Assembly (NCBI RefSeq): GCF_018991925.1
Contig: NW_024722158.1
Coordinates: 3,627,905-3,691,904, forward strand
Direction of reading: 5' to 3'
DNA from: Homarus americanus
Taxonomy: Eukaryota > Arthropoda > Malacostraca > Decapoda > Nephropidae
Length of the DNA: 64,000 nucleotides
This document shows positions 23,525 through 35,849 of this stretch, one piece after another (within the stretch, counting starts at the first letter, position 1; every line of letters starts with the position of its first letter). The notes beneath the pieces are model-generated. The model was not told the DNA's origin. It saw nothing but the letters and a program-made list of their open reading frames with translations, and did no database searches. Both the position numbers and the translations under genes were made by a program.

Positions 23525-23622
23525 ACTGCCTGTACAGTACACCCACGCCTGTACAGTACACCCACGCCTGTACAGTACACCCACACCTGTACAGTACACC
23601 CACACCTGTACAGTACACCTAC
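23525..23622. repeat. 19-bp minisatellite, block 2
   Basis: Same unit as 23309-23415, separated by about 110 bp of related GTACAGTGT-rich sequence. Confidence 0.9.
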
Positions 23623-25359
23623 AACCTCTTCCTCAATATTCTTCACCCTTTATCCTCGCGGCCACAAGTTAAGTGATAATGTGTCTAGTCAAGGTCAAGT
23701 TCTCAGTGAGTGTTTGATGCTATAATTATGTTATAGCTGAAATAAACCAGTTGTTACAGCCTAAGTTATGAGGGATATTCATCGTTCCAACCTGTGGGAA
23801 TCACTCCCTAGGGCGCCATTCTAAAAAAACGTCCCAACCTAAATCAATCCCAAATGGTGATGTACGAACTCATTCTTTTCAGTAACGGTAAAATAATTGT
23901 CGTTCAAACAGCCTTAATTCTACAGACACATAACCGGCAGTAAACTTAAGAGGTAAGAGCCTTAAAAGTAGCCAGCACCTGCGTCGTCCCTCACACAATA
24001 CTGTCATTAATTCTCCCAGGTAACGACATAACTCTCACCCACTTCCTAACCCCATTCACGTGTTATTTCTTTTTATGTGCATCAACCCAGGACACAGTGA
24101 GAGGCCGCCACTGGGAGTACTCGACACCTTTAATACGATATAACTTTACAATACAGTACTGAACTGCTGTCTACTTCATGAACATAAACACCAGCTGTCA
24201 TTAACTCGCCACCTAATAAAACAAATACAGTATTATAAACAATTAAAAATCTCGGTAAAGAAGCAAAAAATGAATGTTGTGGTACTGGTGCCGTTTTTTT
24301 TTTTTTTTTTTGCGGGTCTTTCCTGGAGGGGGAGGCCACGCCATCTCCAGGGAAAACGGGCAGTTACCGTACCGCGTAGCCTACACTAAATCATTTGCCC
24401 AACACAATGCCGAATAACCATTATAACCTTCAACGAAGAAATATCTCACACTGTTATTGGATTTAGGGTCTTAGAGGCGTACTAAATTTTGAGCTTATTT
24501 TTAAAACCAGGACACGGGTCTCACTCCATCTTTATCTGGGCAAAAAGGTTACCAAGTCGGGTACTACCGCTCAGGGGGACCAGGGGCCAACGTCACGGCC
24601 TACTACACGAACAGAGGAGGAGGAGGACGACGACTAAAACAGGAGAGGACGACAAAAAGGGGAGGAAGGGAATGACCAGGATAAAAACAATAGGACGGAA
24701 GTGGGATGATGGGGAGGAGATGGGAACAAGACGTAAACACAGTGTCACCTCACTAACTGGCTCCTCAAACACCCCGTAACTTATTTATACACAGTTTAGC
24801 AAAGACGTTGAAGTACTTCCACGATATACATAACTCAGAACTTTTGTAACTCCTTTATACAACACGGATATAACACATGGCATTACAGTGAGACGTGTGT
24901 GTGTGTGTGTGTAAAAGCGTCCAAGTGAAAGAAAAATCAGTGCCCCTCCAAGCATCTCATAACCTCACAATATTCAAGGATTCACCTTATAAAGCGTCCA
25001 AGGTTCGTCCTCAACCAACTCCCACACATCACCCCATGGTACTTTCACGCCAAGTTTCAAGTAGATCTAACAGATAAGATAGTTTACCAAGCGTTGGAGG
25101 TATCAGGGGATTCATTTGAGGTTACTATTTAAAGATATCTAGGTCATTATATCAATAATTACGCATTGAACAATGTCATCTAGAGGTCAGGGATTAGTAC
25201 AGAGACAGACAGCGCAACTCATAAAGGTCATTCCCCAGGTGATGTATGAAAAGAAAACTGACCATACACCATTCTCCTGAGCTGGCAACCATTCCCACAC
25301 AGCCGCCCCTCACGTGTACAGTACCGCCTCCCCACCACCGTTGTGTTGTATGGTCACTG
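23623..25359. other. No gene seen
   Basis: Unique DNA with an 18-bp T run at 24294-24311 and a (GT)n tract at 24893-24912. No exon recognised. Confidence 0.45.
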
Positions 25360-25460
25360 TGTGTGTGGGAGGGGGGTGTAGGGGGTATATGGGTAGGAAG
25401 GGGGTGTAGGGGGTATATGGATAGGGAGGGGGTATATGGGTAGGGAGGGAAGGTGTTGGA
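25360..25460. repeat. G-rich 23-27 bp minisatellite
   Basis: GTAGGGGGTATATGGGTAGG-type units, about four copies. Confidence 0.8.
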
Positions 25461-26338
25461 GAAGGGGTGTGTGTCGGGGGAAAGGTGTCCGGGGGGTTGA
25501 GGGTAACATATTAACAATCATTTCGCTTAGGATCACGTGAAGACTGGACACGGTGGCGCTAAAACATTAACCACCCTACATGTTTTGGCCAGTGCGTCAT
25601 TGGATGGTAGTGTGGGGGTGTAAGTAGCCTGGATGCGTCTGTCAGTTAACGCCCTCGCCGCACTAGACATGTGATTTAGGCGACATCCAACAAAAAGACC
25701 GGCCAGAACGTATACGATGCCGAGTAATAACATTCAGGATACTCACAACCAAATGCACCCAACACGTTACCCCAACAGCCATCTCCTCACCTCTACATCC
25801 AAACAGCTATTGATAAAACAATGCTATGCCATGACCTCACAACACACGCAGACAGGGAAGAAATATCGATTTTCTTGTATATATAAAAACAACAACACTG
25901 TCTATACCGTAGGCACTAGTCGGGCCAACACTGGCCTGAGAAGGGAGGGAGCGGTACTCAAGTCGCTGGTAAGTCCTTTGGGTTACTAGTGGTGGCAGTG
26001 GTGGTTAACGGAAGTGTTGGAACTGTTGGTTGTTGGTGGCAGTTTTGGGTGGTGGTAGTGGCGCCGTCAGTGGCTAGTACAGGCGGTGTTTTTATGACGT
26101 GGTCCTAAATTGCGGCAAGGCCAAAGGGGCCGCCTGGATGGTGGCGTGAGTGAGGAGGATGATGGCTATTCAATAGGTGGTTGACAGTGTTCCTGGTCAC
26201 TGAGTGACAGCAATCCATCTTAACGACCCTTCCATCACCCCCCCGCCTCACCCCCAATCCCACTGCTTCTCCCTCCATCCCCCAGCCTCTCACTCTACCT
26301 CCTGCTTCTCCTCACTCCCTCTTTCTTCACCCTTTCTC
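25461..26338. other. No gene seen
   Basis: Unique DNA with a GGTGGTAGTGGC-rich stretch around 25985-26070. Confidence 0.45.
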
Positions 26339-26590
26339 CCCTTCAACACTACACCCCACACTCTTCAACACTACACTCCCACACTCTTCAACACTACACT
26401 CCCACACCCTTCAACACTACACCTCACACCCTTCAACACTACACCCCACAACACTGCACCCCTCAACACTACACCCCACAACACTGCACCCCTCAACACT
26501 ACACCCCACAACACTACACCCCACAACACTACACCCCACAACACTACACCCCACAACACTACACCCCACAACACTACACCCCTATAACCC
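26339..26590. repeat. CAACACTACACCCC minisatellite
   Basis: Repeats of CAACACTACACCCCA (15 bp) with longer variants. It gives Asn/Thr/Pro frames and their complements. Confidence 0.9.
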
Positions 26591-27792
26591 AAGGCCCACA
26601 GCCCAGCACCTTGGCCAATACACCCAGCTGTTAATGGCTACCTAACCTTACAATCAGGGAAAGCGGTCCACCTTATTTATCGACTAAGTGCCAAGTCTAC
26701 TGTGTCCTGTATCTACACCACCTAGAATGACTCTTCACCAGCAAGACCCACTTAAAACACATAGCCAAGTGAGAATCAATAAGGGGCATATCGGACAATG
26801 TCAAGTATTCCACATTAACGACTCGTGGTCACCAACATCCCGGCCATAATCTCGTAATCATGCTGGAGAAAACACTATAGACAGGGAGTAAGTACAGTAA
26901 AAGGAAACCTGTAAAAACTACATACTAGGTAGCATGAGGAGGAGGACAACAAGAAAGAAAGAAGAAGAAGAAAAACCCAAACACCTGCTGCATACTCTAG
27001 ACACCAGATCTGTATATGGACAACAATAGCTAGTACCTCAGCTTTGAATGGAGGGAGATTGGAAAACAGGAGCCAATATATAAGGACAACTGGATACAAT
27101 GAGGTACTCAAGGTAATAAGAATGGTGAGATATGGTTAAGTAGTGGGGGTAGGTAGAACAAGTGACTGGGGGGAGGGAAGGGGAAGAGAATGGGAGGGGT
27201 CAGTTGCTGCATAAGGACATCACAGCACAGGGATCGCTTGAGACAGCAGGTTTGAATCAATGAAGGGAGGTGCAGTAATAATGACAGGAGTGTCCCCTGA
27301 AGGCCATATAGCTAATAAAGGCATACTGTATATTCAAGTTTGGTTTATCCAGTACAATATGGATAAAAAAGATAAAATTGTATTATTTTATTTAACTAAT
27401 ACACAAATGGGTGGTGGATGCCTTGGAACAGCAGACACGAGGGTAGGACACCACACTGGCCCCCTGAAGGGAGAGTGGATGCAACATATTGTACATATAA
27501 GACAACTCCCAGTACTGTATGTATGGGTTATTACAAAACAACTGTCCAGCACGTGAACCTTCTGTGCTGTACACATGTCCCGGTTGGACTACAGTAAAAG
27601 GAACTCACCCGAGGCCAGGCCTGACCCAGCAATCATAGAACTACAAATAATGGAACTTCAGAGACTGTGTCTGACAGAAAGATCAACAAACCTGCGCATT
27701 AAGACCAGTCAATATTCCAGCTCACTCTGCCAACATGGACCCAAACCACTGATAAACTGTAAACATTCTTATAAATAATATAAGACAAATGT

Positions 27793-28284
27793 TCACCTTA
27801 CTAGCCTGTACAGTATTAAGAAGGCTAACAGTTCATTATTATCAATAATGGAACTGTGACTTGTTTTTCTACAGTAAAAGCAAACCAGGGCAGAGTGGAT
27901 CAAGCATGACCAATCACATAATCTAGGATCAGAAGAGAAAACTGTTGAGCTGAATCCAGATTCACTCTGATTTCCTGATGGAATGGTTGTCTTGGTGTGG
28001 AGTGTGCTGATTGGGCAGCCAAACCTCCAATGAGATTCCTGCAGCTCCCTCACCTGAGGCTGGCAATGCAGGGGAAAGAAAGAAGTGAAGCTATGGCTGT
28101 CTATATGTCTTGGCACTATAACAGCTGTTAATTCACTAGGTGCAAATGGTCTTGTCTGATCATCATCAATCTTAAGACTGCAATTTATCATTATTGGCTG
28201 TAAATATTTCAAGCGGAGAGCTGACTCAACAAGTAAAGAAGAAAATGTTCCATGCTCCATGGAGGAGGTAACAATAATATACAA
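27793..28284 (-). other. Unassigned 163-codon open frame in Smox intron 3
   Basis: An open frame of 163 codons in AT-rich, non-repetitive DNA, which is longer than chance readily gives there. I recognise no family. It is not low complexity, lacks an obvious signal peptide or membrane segment, and contains a Cys/Trp-bearing middle (QESHWRFGCPIS). It overlaps a second minus-strand frame at 28209-28403. It could be a chance frame, an exon of a nested gene, or transposon debris. Confidence 0.15.
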
Positions 28285-29189
28285 TGGGACACTGTTGGTA
28301 GGCAGGACTTGATGCCTCTACGGCAACCAACAAAAACACAGACTAAAAATAGCCATAATTCAACCACGTGTGGGAAGTTGTGGTTCAACATGATTCCAGC
28401 CAAGGTCTTCTGGCTAGGTACCTAAGTCTCACATTTCAGAAGCATCCCCCAAAAAATTACTGCTTGATTTTCCTTGAGACATTTAAAATATTTACTTAGA
28501 GACAAACTTCCATTCAAGTGTATAAATACCTTAACAGACAAGTAGTAAACTAATTTTACTCTTCAAAAACTGAATCACTTCAGCAAGGAAAGGAAAAATT
28601 AAAGATTAATGCATAAGTAAGAGTAAAAAAGAAAGAAAGGCAACACTCAGAAGCACAGAACACAAGAGAAGAACATCAATAAATAGGAGATTCTGGAATT
28701 TTCTTTTTTATCTTGTGCTACAAGAATAGAACACCTCTTGTACAAGGCTCTTGAAGGAGCTCTTAGTGTCGCCTACATTGTCCGTGATGTGTTGCCCTCA
28801 CTGTGATTACACCCACTTTAGAACAATACAGCTGCACTTATATCATCACTCAGAAATGAGCAGCAGCTTAACATACCCACAATCCACCACTATAAAATGA
28901 TTAAGCCGCAGGGCAAATACCTAAGTAAGTGTTACCCTTAACACGGAGATGGCCTTTATCACCCATCCACGAGCTACTTCCATCCAGAATGGCCAAAAAC
29001 CTGTCTTTTTTGTAGTCAGCTTTATTCAATGCACAACAGGATATATCAAACTAAAATTAGATATCCATCACAGACCAAACCTCCACAACACCTGACTTTG
29101 ACCTCTAAACTATATTCTTTAAAACTAGATACAGTACTTTATGATCTTCCTTGACAGTGGTGCCATAATCCTGACAGGCCATTTAGACC

Positions 29190-29338
29190 AGTGTTGATAC
29201 AGTACACTAAATACCAAGCCTTCAGGAAACAATGTGGTCAGCACTGTACTTGACTGCTTTCACTTCCCCACCAGGTAATTTAGGTACACATTCACAGAGG
29301 GGTGAACTGGGGGTGCCTTAGGGTAGAACCAGCAACCC
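29190..29338 (-). mobile_element. Truncated copy of the same SINE
   Basis: Body sequence matches 8940-9095 over most of its length (AACTGGGGGTGCC, ACTAAATACCAAGCC). The B-box region is present (GGTTCTACCC, about 29314-29323), but the A-box head is not recognisable. The copy is in Smox intron 3. Confidence 0.6.
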
Positions 29339-29547
29339 ACAGTATAGGAGAAGAGTACTGGATAGTGTATTTACCCAGTCTTCACGCACCAGTTCTTCTT
29401 TGGTCAGCTCTAAAACCAAAATGTTCATCTGTTTTCAGGCTATGTTCAAAAGCTTATTACAGTATATGTATTCCTGAACATGCTGATTAAGGATCTCTTG
29501 TCCGCAATTTAATATCTGTACAATTACTTGTCCAAATGACATCACAA

Positions 29548-29610
29548 AATTTTTAATTACTTTTCTAACGCTAATTACTCGCCACCTATGGTTTTTCGGC
29601 CACTGTACCG
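29548..29610. repeat. Dispersed repeat family A, copy 1
   Basis: TTTTTAATTACTTTTCTAAC then GCTAATTACTCGCCACCTATGG. It matches 30990-31060 over about 50 bp at roughly 80 percent by eye. Confidence 0.4.
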
Positions 29611-29871
29611 AGACATGAAACAAGTGTAATGCTTCCAAGTGGTAATTCAGTGAACTGTATTAGTCCCACAAATACCGCTGGCTTTATTTATGACTTCTGT
29701 CCTTATGCTTTCTGGAGTTTCTTGGTCAACTTCATTTAAAAGTTGGAGCCAAGAGGTATTATTTTTACTTGCTATTTCAGGCCTTTCCTGTTAACTTCTG
29801 CACCTGCCCCTGATCCACCCCACATAACAACAGCAACAAGGGAAAGTTAATCGAGATGAATATTATTAACC

Positions 29872-29942
29872 CATTCACTACAGGATGACAACTTTAACAT
29901 TTTATTTGACGAATGTCCGACGATATTATTCAGCACAGTGAC
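29872..29942. repeat. Dispersed repeat family B, copy 1
   Basis: TTCACTACAGGATGACAACT, ATTTTATTTGACGAATGTCC and TTCAGCACAG are in the same order and spacing as at 41403-41472. Confidence 0.4.
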
Positions 29943-30989
29943 CTCCGTACCCTAGGGATTAATTAACCCACGCACTGTTGACTCTACTTTGCTACAATGG
30001 TTTCAACCTTTTCTAAGTTACTAACTCCTGGGCACTTACAACACTTTCCACACAAACAGGTGATAGCCACATCTTACAACTTCATCCAGATAATTCTTGA
30101 TAACTCGTTTGAATATATTTATGTCAACAAGGCAATGCAGTATTTAGTATGTACAAAAAAATACAAACACCTGAATTTACCTTATTTCAATATTTACCTT
30201 ATTTCAATATTTGGTGAAATTTAACACTATACAAGACACATACCTGGAAAGGAAAGAGAAAGCACATTAGCTAACATCAAAATTAAAAGTATCAGCATTG
30301 GTCCTATAATGGTTATTACCCTCATTAGGTCTATGATGACCACCATGTCATGTCTTGAATAAAGGAGATAGAAAATACAAAAGTTGACCCTTCCACCACT
30401 TAGTAAGACTCTCCACTTGTAAAAGAAAAAAGTTTTAAAAGGAAATGTGTGTTGTCACTCAAGACAGACATCACTGGACTATATAATTATTCCTGAACAG
30501 AACATCCATTCTCAAGAGATTTCGTAATGCAGCAACTTAATCTTACTCAGGGTAAGAAAATATGACCGGCTTTTGCCCTTTGGTTTGTATAACGAGTGGG
30601 ACAACAAGTATGAGTTGCTCCATCAATGTGGAATTAGTCCTGTAATCCTATACTCCAGCAGAGGTCACACCCAGGTGACTTGTGATATGGGCTGCTTATT
30701 GAGGGTTCTGTATCCTAAGATAACCTCCCCATTATGTCAGCCAGAATTGATTTGTTAATGAATTTAGATATATAGTACAGAGCACTCCTGTATCAATTAC
30801 CTTCCCATAAAACCCATCATCCCTTAACAGTGGAGATGAGGGGTAAGACACACTCTCTGGAGGCAGGGGGTCTTATTTTGAGCCACATCATCTTAATGAG
30901 CTCACTCACACCATCCAGGATTCCTGAATTCCAAATCTATGGTCCATGATTCGATTGAAGGGTAATTAGTGATCATAATGATAGTTGGA

Positions 30990-31060
30990 AGATTTTAATG
31001 ACTTTTTCAATGCTATTTACTCGCCAACTATGGGTTTGTGCGGTGCGATTTTGGTGCTTT
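30990..31060. repeat. Dispersed repeat family A, copy 2
   Basis: ATTTTAATGACTTTTTCAAT then GCTATTTACTCGCCAACTATGG. It lies directly left of the Tc1/mariner-like element and is similar to 29548-29610. Confidence 0.4.
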
Positions 31061-31078
31061 TGTGTAATTTTGAAATTT

Positions 31079-32685
31079 CAGTAGAGCCTCGATAAATCGG
31101 ACCAGTTGGAGCAAACCCCAGTCTGAAAAATGTGAAAGTCCGAATAAAGTAAATCTGGGGGATGGGGGCCTTAACTGGACTGTTTAAAGAAAATTGTGAG
31201 TTGTTACTGTGTTATTACTGCACTTCAACAACTAAGGTCTTTGAGTGCATAACAAGGCTATTAAAACATTATTATATCAACAATAAAAAATATGAAACAG
31301 AAATCTCTGGGTTGAAAATCAGATATAAGTCTGGTTGTCGACAACTGTTTTCACCGAGATGAATGTTACGTACTGTAAAGTGTTATTTGTAAGTATCCAC
31401 ATTATTTGTCTTATGAATAAAGAGAAAACCATATACCTGTACATTACAGTAATATAAAGATAAAAAATAAAAGGGTAGAGGTATACTGTGTGTGGGAGAT
31501 GAGAGTGATCTGGGAGCAACAGACAGGGGCGGGGGGCTCCCTCCCCCAAGATTCCTTTAACACGTCTTTATGCAATTTCACCATAATTCTCATATCATTT
31601 AGGTTCCTTTGGTACCAGGCTGATAAAATATTATCATAAAAGAATCAAGTTTCCTGAAAAGAAAAAAGAAAAAAAAAAGAATCCCACACTTAACACCATG
31701 AGTCATTTGTTTACGAAGGGCAAACAGTTGATCAGCTTAGCTTCTTCACCACTAATGCTTACTACAACATGTCTTCAGCACACTGGATATTAGTACAGTA
31801 CTGCAGTGTATTTATCATCACTTAATAAATAATATTGCAGTGTATTTATGAGCACTTAATAAGTAACATTGTAGTGTACAGTATTATGCATTTGCACATA
31901 GTAGCCTAGTTTATTCATTAAACAGGTACAGGGTATCTTCATATTAAACACTGTACTGTACAGTGATGTAAGCTGATTAGCTCTCATACCAATGCATCCT
32001 GAGTGAATAACTTCCAATACAGCCTATCCTATTATTTTCAAATCAAATTACAAATTAAATATTACATTTTTTCTCTATTATTGAAGCTTTTATATTAATC
32101 ATAATGAACCATACACCGGAAGAGGCTGATCATATGAAAATATAATACCAAATCAATAAATAAACCCGACTCATTCGGCAACGCCCGATAACCCCCAAAA
32201 CTCCAGCTTGCTTACATATGCAGTGTCTTGGCTCTCATTAAGCCTACTGTAAATCTGAATAGATCATTTTACAGTATTCAGTGAGCAAGTGCTGTTCTTT
32301 TCTTAAGATTTTTTTTTTTAATTTTACCCATTTCTTAAAATATATTTACTTACATAACTTTAACCTATTTCTTAAAACCCTTTAGTATTCCCATTAAAGA
32401 TACTACGTACCCTACAAAAAAAGTTCACGTACATGAGTGTAGGTAGCGAGGTGCAAGACACTGATACTATACAAGTACGTATATATGAGGGCAGGACTCG
32501 GAGTGATACGTACACGTGCCGCATGACATCCACACACAATGTTCAGCCCCATGTACAAATACACAACCCGTCCAGACTGATGCTGGATTTTTCACCCCCT
32601 TTTTTCTTAATATTTCTGGTCACCTCTGAGTCCCAAAAAAACCGAATTCCAATATAAAGAAGTCCAATTTATCGAGGTTTTACTG
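31079..32685. mobile_element. Non-autonomous Tc1/mariner-like (pogo/Tigger-type) element
   Basis: The left end CAGTAGAGCCTCGATAAATC is matched in inverse orientation by the right end (CAGTAAAACCTCGATAAATT when reversed). CAGT termini and a TA after the right end fit Tc1/mariner insertion; the left TA has decayed to TT. The inverted arms are about 25 bp, followed by weaker similarity. The 1.6-kb interior shows no transposase motifs I recognise. It lies in Smox intron 3. Confidence 0.65.
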
Positions 32686-34989
32686 TATAAGAGCTGGGAG
32701 AGCACCAAACTCCATATTTCTCTCTAACCAAACAGTTCTCCTTCAGTGTTATCCTGAAACCTCTGGGGAAAAGTAAACTGTGAATAACTAGACAGAAGCA
32801 GTCCTCCATTCACAGGTTGGTCAGCCAGTACCATGCAGGCCACAACCAAAGACCTAATACAAGGTAACTAACCTACACTACCAAATAGACAAGGACATGA
32901 AAGAGTGAGATCCTGGGTTGATGATCACTGTAATCATTAGTCAATGACTAAATGTTCCAGGAAATTGCTTAGTATTCTATTGCAAAAGTCATAAAAGATA
33001 CAAAAAGAGCTAATAATTATATATCTAATATAATCACCAACATCCACAGAACAGATGGCAATCCCAATAACCACCGAATCACCATATTCCTAGTATATAA
33101 CTGGAAGACCAGACCCAACAAACATTATAACTGGGAGTCTCCACAACATGTCAGAATACAACTACAGCTGGGTAGCATAAGAACTCGAACAATATCTTGA
33201 AATACAGTACATAAACTGACTCAAGGTACCTGACATATAAACACAACTAAATTAACAACAACTGGATGTTGTATTTATGTACATGAGGTACTAGGAATCT
33301 ATAGATAAGTTTGAAATTGCCCCTTACATGTTATGTTTTGATTTAAAGTATTTTGTTGGAAAAATATATTTTGAATTCTTTGTATATATTTACCATGTAT
33401 TTATACTTTTGTCAGTAAACTACTACTTGTAAAAAGCAGTAGTGTTAGATGGTGTAAGAGAACATCACTGCGATAATTTATTCAACGTTTTATCTACAGT
33501 GCCATGATAGTACAGTATATCAAACCAAACATTACTGAAATCTATCAGTAGTGAGGAATACTAAACTACATTATGTTTATTGTAAACATACAATATCTTT
33601 AGTGCATGGCGGAGGAATCAGCAGTTTGGAGGCAGGTGACTGTCATGTTTAATCAGTGGGAAGAGGCACCCATCTAATGCACTTACAGATCTGTCTTCTA
33701 GGCCAAAAATATCAAGTCAAACACAAGCAGCATAAATCTTCCATTTTGATGACTACGCTACACACTGTATATACTGTACTATATAGTTTCCACTGCCATA
33801 TCAACCCTTGAACTTACTCCTGTTAGGTTAGGTTTTGGAGTTGAAATTCTTTGGGCTCGAGTACATCTCAGTACTGTATATAACATGGGTTTTATGGGGT
33901 TGAGACTGTCACACAATAGGTCCCGTTGAGTGAGAATAAATTAAAGCCTGAATGAAATCCATTACCAACATGATAATGTACAGGAATGAGAGCATTAGAA
34001 CAGGAGTTCAACCATTACACCCAAGTTGGCCATGAGAATGTGATCAGTTCCCATGGTTAATGTCCTAACATCTCTTAAGAGCATATTTTCCATATTATAA
34101 TAAGAGTCAATATAAAATTAATTTCAGATATACTATTTATAAAATATGAGCAGTACATACAGTACTGTACAGTATTGGAAAGAGCATCAGGTCTTACCAC
34201 TTATATCTTGTTACTGTTGGAATGAACAAGCATACTGTACTCATAACTTTGTCCTACATATTGGTTCTTATAACCCTTAAGCACTGATGCTATAGGAAGA
34301 TAAATAATAATTTCTTGCCATTTTATTTCTTAACTTACTTATCCCACATTATATTTACTACAAGGCAGGATAAAAATAAATAAAAATTGTGTCTAAATTA
34401 TAAAACTAGCCATTGTTGGTGTTCTCCCTTTCACTTGGGGCCCCTCACTCTACTAAGCAAGTTGCCAGAAGCCAAACAAATGCTAACTACTGATGTTTGT
34501 AAAATGTTCAATAATGTACTGATTTTTTTATTATTCATCAAAAACTCTTTATTCCATACTGTTTTTTTATTTCCTTACAAGTCCTACTGATCCAAAAGAA
34601 CTTAACAAAGAACATCATATCTTTTAAAAGTAAAGAACTAGGCAATGAGAGACTATTATCCCTCCAGTGAGGGCCTCTGCTGCTACTTGACGTACATGTA
34701 GCTACCAGCATATTACAAATGAAGATCTTTTTGAAACATGGCTGCAATCTATCTGATAATGATTGAGAAATATGGTACCATATAACCCACAATAATTAAC
34801 AAATTCTGAAACACTAAACTGAATACTGAATTTCAATAGAATCTTGCACTCCATAAACCTAATAAAACAATCTGCTAAAGCTGAAAAAGGTTAATAAAAT
34901 GAAGCCAAAATTTAATGAACATGAACAGAGTTCCCATTTACTGTCTAATAATGTATACACTTGGACACGTGAAAAAGATGTGTACACAC
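32686..34989. other. AT-rich intronic DNA, nothing recognised
   Basis: Part of Smox intron 3. Contains TACTGTACAGTA-type palindromes (for example about 34155-34170) and no exon. Confidence 0.5.
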
Positions 34990-35274
34990 CTGAGTAATCT
35001 GTTATGTCGGGTAGGTCATGACTGTCACCGTCCTCGCTCATGTAGCCCGGCGGTGGGGATTCGGTGGCGGGGAAAGTGGGTTGTGGCTCTAGCGTGGGAG
35101 CTACTGAGGTAAGGGAGGCAGAGTCGCTAACACTGTCTGCTGTGAGGTCAGCGAGGGAACCCAGGTCCTCAGCCGAGCCGGGGTCAGAGCCCGAGCCTCC
35201 CACACCTCCACTACCACCACCACTACTACTACTGCTGGTGCTACTCCCCCGAGGTACCAGGATTGCTGGCAGAG
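34990..35274 (-). CDS. Smox: Smad2/3 (Smox) exon 3: inter-domain linker with PPGY motif
   Basis: Residues 130-224 plus one base. The acceptor is TTTGATTTCAG|CTCTGCC and the donor TCAG|GTGTGT. The exon begins ALPAILVPRG, matching the start of the Smad2/3 linker (VLPPVLVPR in vertebrates). Next comes a Ser/Gly-rich then acidic/Ser-rich stretch (about residues 139-190) with no counterpart I recall in vertebrate SMAD3. It then returns to the conserved ESPPPGYMSEDGD block (PPGY at 204-207), the docking site for WW domains of Smurf/NEDD4-type ubiquitin ligases. Several Ser/Thr-Pro and acidic-context serines fit linker phosphorylation. The next exon must begin with two bases completing a Gly or similar codon and carry MH2. 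It is not seen in the window. Intron 2 is 3914 bp. Confidence 0.92.
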
Positions 35275-35849
35275 CTGAAATCAAATACAAGAACTGTAAA
35301 ATGCTGTGTTTTTCAGTGTCTTCAGTTAAATCATCTAAATACTTACACAATCCATCTTCAAGTCGTACATCCAGTGAGAAAAATTGATGCATAATAATTC
35401 ATTAGAGTAATTGTACATCTGAGACACATACAGTACTGTATAAAAATTCACAAGAGTAATCTGATAGGTGAACATGGGCTTTACAAACAAAATCTGAAGA
35501 TATAATGACAGTTTGAGGAGCTTCATCAATCATCTTCAAAGTAAATTAGAAAGCAAATACCCAAGGGCAGGGAGAGGTTTTCAGTGTTCTCCGCAGCAGG
35601 AGTCACAAACATAAAATTGATGTGGTACAGAAATGGGCTAAGGCTTTTCCTTTTATAAAGCAAACATTAACTGTGTAGATAAAATTTGTAATAACAAATG
35701 CATGTAAGAACTATTTATCATGTATTATTACCTAATGTTTTCACTATCAAGCCAACTGCAACTATAATACAGAATGGCCAGAATCAGGAGTACAGTACAC
35801 ACACACTTTTCCTTCAGTGGTTCTCTTATCATACATTCATTTTTAATCC

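Larger units (their letters stand above)
26600..34989 (-). other. Start of Smox intron 3 (AT-rich, no MH2 exon found)
   Basis: This is downstream of the exon 3 donor on the minus strand. I looked for antisense traces of MH2 hallmarks (YCEPAFW, GGEVFAECLSD, RYGWHP, WIELHLNGPLQWLD) and found none. It contains a Tc1/mariner-like element (31079-32685), a SINE fragment (29190-29338), two short dispersed repeats and one unassigned open frame (27793-28284). Intron 3 must continue to lower coordinates or leave the window. Confidence 0.6.

Noticed and set aside
35064..35387. 107-codon plus frame over Smox exon 3
   Set aside because: Antisense shadow of the GC-rich linker exon.
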